In this document: positions 62,122 to 64,000 of the stretch, piece by piece | Numbering within the stretch: position 1 is the stretch's first letter | How the letters are laid out: each line of letters starts with the position of its first letter | Source of the DNA: Alphaproteobacteria bacterium 46_93_T64 | GTDB lineage: Bacteria > Pseudomonadota > Alphaproteobacteria > Sneathiellales > Sneathiellaceae | DNA length: 64,000 nt | Direction of reading: 5' to 3' | NCBI GenBank assembly: GCA_002163135.1 | Contig: MAAN01000036.1 | Span: 1-64,000, forward strand | Position numbers and translations under genes: made by a program | Notes under the pieces: generated by a model | Told to the model about the DNA's origin: nothing | What the model saw: the letters and a program-made list of their open reading frames with translations, nothing else | Databases searched by the model: none

Positions 62122-63147
62122 TTATTTACAAACGTCTGCTTTTGCGCCGCCTGCGCAAAGCGCTTTCTTAGAAATCCAACCTGCATCCAATACGACGCTT
62201 AGGTTTTTAGCTGTCACCGGTACTGGCTCCAGGAATTTCGCTGTCATCTTGGTCCCTGCTGGTGAAGTCCAGCTTGAGGAGCCAGATACTTCCATCAACT
62301 TTTTACCCTTTGCAAGAGAAACAGCGATTTGACCCGCCGCTTTTCCGAGTTCACGCGCATCTTTCCAGACAGAAACGGTCTGTGTTCCAAGTGCAACGCG
62401 GTTAAGAGCTGCATGGTCTCCGTCTTGACCAGAAACAGGCAAACCTTCCATGCCCTGCGCAGTAAGAGCCGCAACCACTCCACCAGCTGTGCCGTCATTA
62501 GAGGCAATAACTGCATCGACCTTATTATCTTGTGCCGTCAGAATTTGTTCCATGTTACGCTGCGCGTTAGCAGGCAACCAACCATCTGTATAGGCTTCAG
62601 CAACGATTTTAATTTTACCAGAATCCACAGCCGATTGGATAATTTCCTGCTGACCACCGCGTAAGAAATCTGCGTTCGGATCTGTAGGAGATCCTTTGAT
62701 CATTACATAATTACCGTTTGGCATAGCAGCGAGAACCGCTCTTGCCTGCATCCGTCCGACTTCAACATTGTCGAATGTTAAATAGAAAGCACGTGGATCT
62801 TCAATGAGACGGTCATATCCAACTACCGGAATTCCTTCGTCTGATGCTGCGCTTACAGCCGGTCCAATTGCGGCAGCGTCTTGCGCCAATATAATAAGTG
62901 CGTTTGCGCCCCGTGCAATAAGGCTTTCAACGTCAGAAAGTTGTTTTGCTGACGAACTTTGTGCGTCTGCAGAAATATACTTCGCGCCAGCTGCATCGAG
63001 TGCAGATTTTATCGCGGCCTCATCTGTCTTCCAACGTTCTTCCTGAAAATTTGACCAACTTACGCCAACAATTAGCTCACCTGCCATAGCAGAACTTGCG
63101 ATTACCGTTGCAAGTGCGGCTACTGTTATTAATTTGATGCCCTTCAT
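62122..63147 (-). CDS. xylF: D-xylose-type ABC transporter substrate-binding protein (XylF-like)
   Basis: A 341-residue periplasmic binding protein. A signal peptide (K-G-I-K-L-I-T-V then hydrophobic to S-A-M-A) is followed by a type I sugar-binding fold: [36 protein letters not shown] and V-S-G-Q-D-G-D. The last two blocks match XylF, so D-xylose is the likely ligand. It heads the operon xylF-xylH-xylG-epimerase. Confidence 0.93.
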   Translation of the reverse strand: MKGIKLITVAALATVIASSAMAGELIVGVSWSNFQEERWKTDEAAIKSALDAAGAKYISADAQSSSAKQLSDVESLIARGANALIILAQDAAAIGPAVSAASDEGIPVVGYDRLIEDPRAFYLTFDNVEVGRMQARAVLAAMPNGNYVMIKGSPTDPNADFLRGGQQEIIQSAVDSGKIKIVAEAYTDGWLPANAQRNMEQILTAQDNKVDAVIASNDGTAGGVVAALTAQGMEGLPVSGQDGDHAALNRVALGTQTVSVWKDARELGKAAGQIAVSLAKGKKLMEVSGSSSWTSPAGTKMTAKFLEPVPVTAKNLSVVLDAGWISKKALCAGGAKADVCK

Positions 63148-63213
63148 TTCTCTCTCCCTATGAATTGAGCGCAGTTCTCCCTTTCCGCGCTTGACCTAAC
63201 AACTATCATTCGT

Positions 63214-63236
63214 TTTAATTTGCATGTCAAATTAAA
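63214..63236. promoter_or_regulatory. putative ROK/XylR operator (xylF side)
   Basis: TTTAATTTG-CATGT-CAAATTAAA: 9-base perfect arms around 5 bases. The TTTAATT-N9-AATTAAA core is identical to that at 55353-55375. It lies 67 bases before the xylF start, in the right place to control the importer operon. Confidence 0.72.
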
Positions 63237-63318
63237 TTGCTCGGAAAAACGCACCAAATCACCTCACATTTTTCGTTTATCAAAGGATATGATATAAATT
63301 TCAGGTTGTTTGATGATA

Positions 63319-63341
63319 TTTTATTTGTTATTCAAAATAAA
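63319..63341. promoter_or_regulatory. putative ROK/XylR operator (dehydrogenase side)
   Basis: TTTTATTTG-TTATT-CAAAATAAA: the same 23-base layout as the xylF site, with TTTTATT and AAATAAA in place of TTTAATT and AATTAAA. The inner TTTG-N5-CAAA is shared with the xylF site. It lies 67 bases before the dehydrogenase start, the same distance as for xylF. Confidence 0.6.
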
Positions 63342-63407
63342 TAACTTAGATAACCGCTATGTCTGATTTTGAGAGAAAACAGAATAATTACAGAAAGCCG
63401 GTCTAAC

Positions 63408-64000
63408 ATGACAAATACAAGCACGGGGCCCAATTCACTTTATTCCGACTTACAAGATAAAGGAATATTCATTTCCGGCGGCGCTACCGGCATAGGGCGC
63501 GATCTTGTGATATCTTTTCGCCAACAAGGCGCGCATGTCCTGTTTGTCGATATTAACAAAGCAGCAGGAATTGCACTTTGTCAGGAGTTATCGGATACAA
63601 CCGACGGCTCTACAACCTTCGTTGAGGCCGACGTTACAAACGACAATGACCTAGAATCCGCAATAAGAGAAACAAATGAATTAGGTAGCGGTTTGTATTC
63701 TGTTATCAATAATGCCGCCTATGATCTACGACACAAGTTCGAAGACATCACACCTGAGATATTCGCGTCCACTGTCGATGTAAACCTCCGCCACCAATTG
63801 AAAGCAGCGCAAGTTGGTTACGAGTTGATGAGATCTCGCAACGAAGGGTCCATCATCAACTTTGGTTCTGTCGCGCCAAAGATGGGAACTAAAGATCTGG
63901 ACGTATACGGCGCCTGCAAAATGGGGGTTCATGGTTTAACACGATCTATGGCAAGAACAATGGGACCGCATAATATTCGCGTAAACACGTTGGTACCCGG
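63408..64000 (+). CDS. SDR sugar dehydrogenase (xylose/arabinose/galactose type), partial
   Basis: The first 197 residues of an SDR cut by the right window edge. The cofactor loop is G-G-A-T-G-I-G (24-30), N-N-A-A is at 101-104, and the catalytic residues are Ser154, Tyr167 and Lys171 (Y-G-A-C-K). It ends in I-R-V-N-T-L-V-P-G, as usual for the family. Position across from xylF and the rest of the pathway make D-xylose (or a related aldose) 1-dehydrogenase, like Caulobacter XylB, the best call. It should give the lactone for the lactonase at 55439. Confidence 0.85.
   Translation, partial: MTNTSTGPNSLYSDLQDKGIFISGGATGIGRDLVISFRQQGAHVLFVDINKAAGIALCQELSDTTDGSTTFVEADVTNDNDLESAIRETNELGSGLYSVINNAAYDLRHKFEDITPEIFASTVDVNLRHQLKAAQVGYELMRSRNEGSIINFGSVAPKMGTKDLDVYGACKMGVHGLTRSMARTMGPHNIRVNTLVP

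Larger units (their letters stand above)
63148..63407. promoter_or_regulatory. divergent xylF / sugar dehydrogenase control region
   Basis: A 260-base gene-free region. It carries two palindromes of the same family as the one at 55353 (listed separately). Their centres at 63225 and 63330 are 105 bases apart, close to ten turns of DNA, so a repressor could bridge them by looping. AT content is high. Confidence 0.55.

Noticed and set aside
1-64000. CRISPR arrays, tRNA or rRNA genes, insertion sequences, integrases and prophage genes
   Set aside because: I looked for evenly spaced repeats, T-loop (GGTTCGA-type) clusters in gene-free gaps, transposase or integrase motifs and found none that stand up.

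Overview
The window reads as a chromosomal piece of a free-living, flagellated, Gram-negative alphaproteobacterium, probably marine. The signs are a CckA-type hybrid kinase encoded beside flagellar export genes, a four-subunit sarcosine oxidase, a non-pyrrolysine MttB with its corrinoid protein, Weimberg-type xylose oxidation, VPLPA-CTERM proteins and an aryl polyene type cluster. G+C is moderate by eye. I see no rRNA, tRNA, CRISPR array, transposase or phage gene. The genus cannot be fixed from sequence alone.

Layout. 1-7196: right-hand part of an aryl polyene (APE) type lipid/pigment cluster on the minus strand: LolA-like carrier (cut by the window edge), thioesterase, acyltransferases, glycosyltransferase, AMP-ligase/dehydratase fusion, membrane protein, two ACPs and a chain-length-factor-like ketosynthase. 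A divergent phosphopantetheinyl transferase probably activates the ACPs. 7838-8491: a lone lipoprotein. 8652-27408: a C1/methylated-amine catabolic locus: soxBDAG, fhs, a GlxA-type regulator, then on the minus strand DMGDH-like oxidase, corrinoid protein, DUF1638, a small 'virulence factor' family protein, MetV-like and MetF-like proteins, methyl-THF:corrinoid methyltransferase and an RACo-like reductive activase. A divergent mttB homologue closes the locus. Together these can take glycine betaine (or a relative) to glycine, with all methyl groups passing to tetrahydrofolate.

27546-30229: SRPBCC protein, enoyl-CoA-reductase-like SDR and acyl-CoA dehydrogenase. 30260-42187: cckA, then flhB-fliR-fliQ-fliE-flgC-flgB (minus), a DJ-1-like protein, a desaturase, and a second flagellar group (FlhB-tail-like protein, small acidic protein, fliO, fliP). 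The last group runs without a gap into a secreted EndoU-type nuclease and a probable immunity protein. A LysE exporter and a lone FlgC-like rod protein follow.

42222-46150: nitronate monooxygenase, TetR regulator with two clear operators, SDR, HCCA-isomerase-like protein and a VOC protein. 46225-50433: a small exported protein, two VPLPA-CTERM proteins, a 2OG-Fe(II) oxygenase and a homocysteine S-methyltransferase family protein.

50515-64000: sugar-acid catabolism. ROK regulator, IlvD/Edd dehydratase, KDG-type kinase and KDPG aldolase lie on the minus strand. Lactonase, KDX dehydratase (FAH family) and ketoglutarate-semialdehyde dehydrogenase lie on the plus strand. Aldose epimerase, a XylFGH-type ABC importer and a divergent SDR sugar dehydrogenase (cut by the right edge) follow. 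Three copies of a 23-bp palindrome, TTTAATT-N9-AATTAAA or a close variant, lie in the two divergent promoter regions and probably form the ROK regulon.
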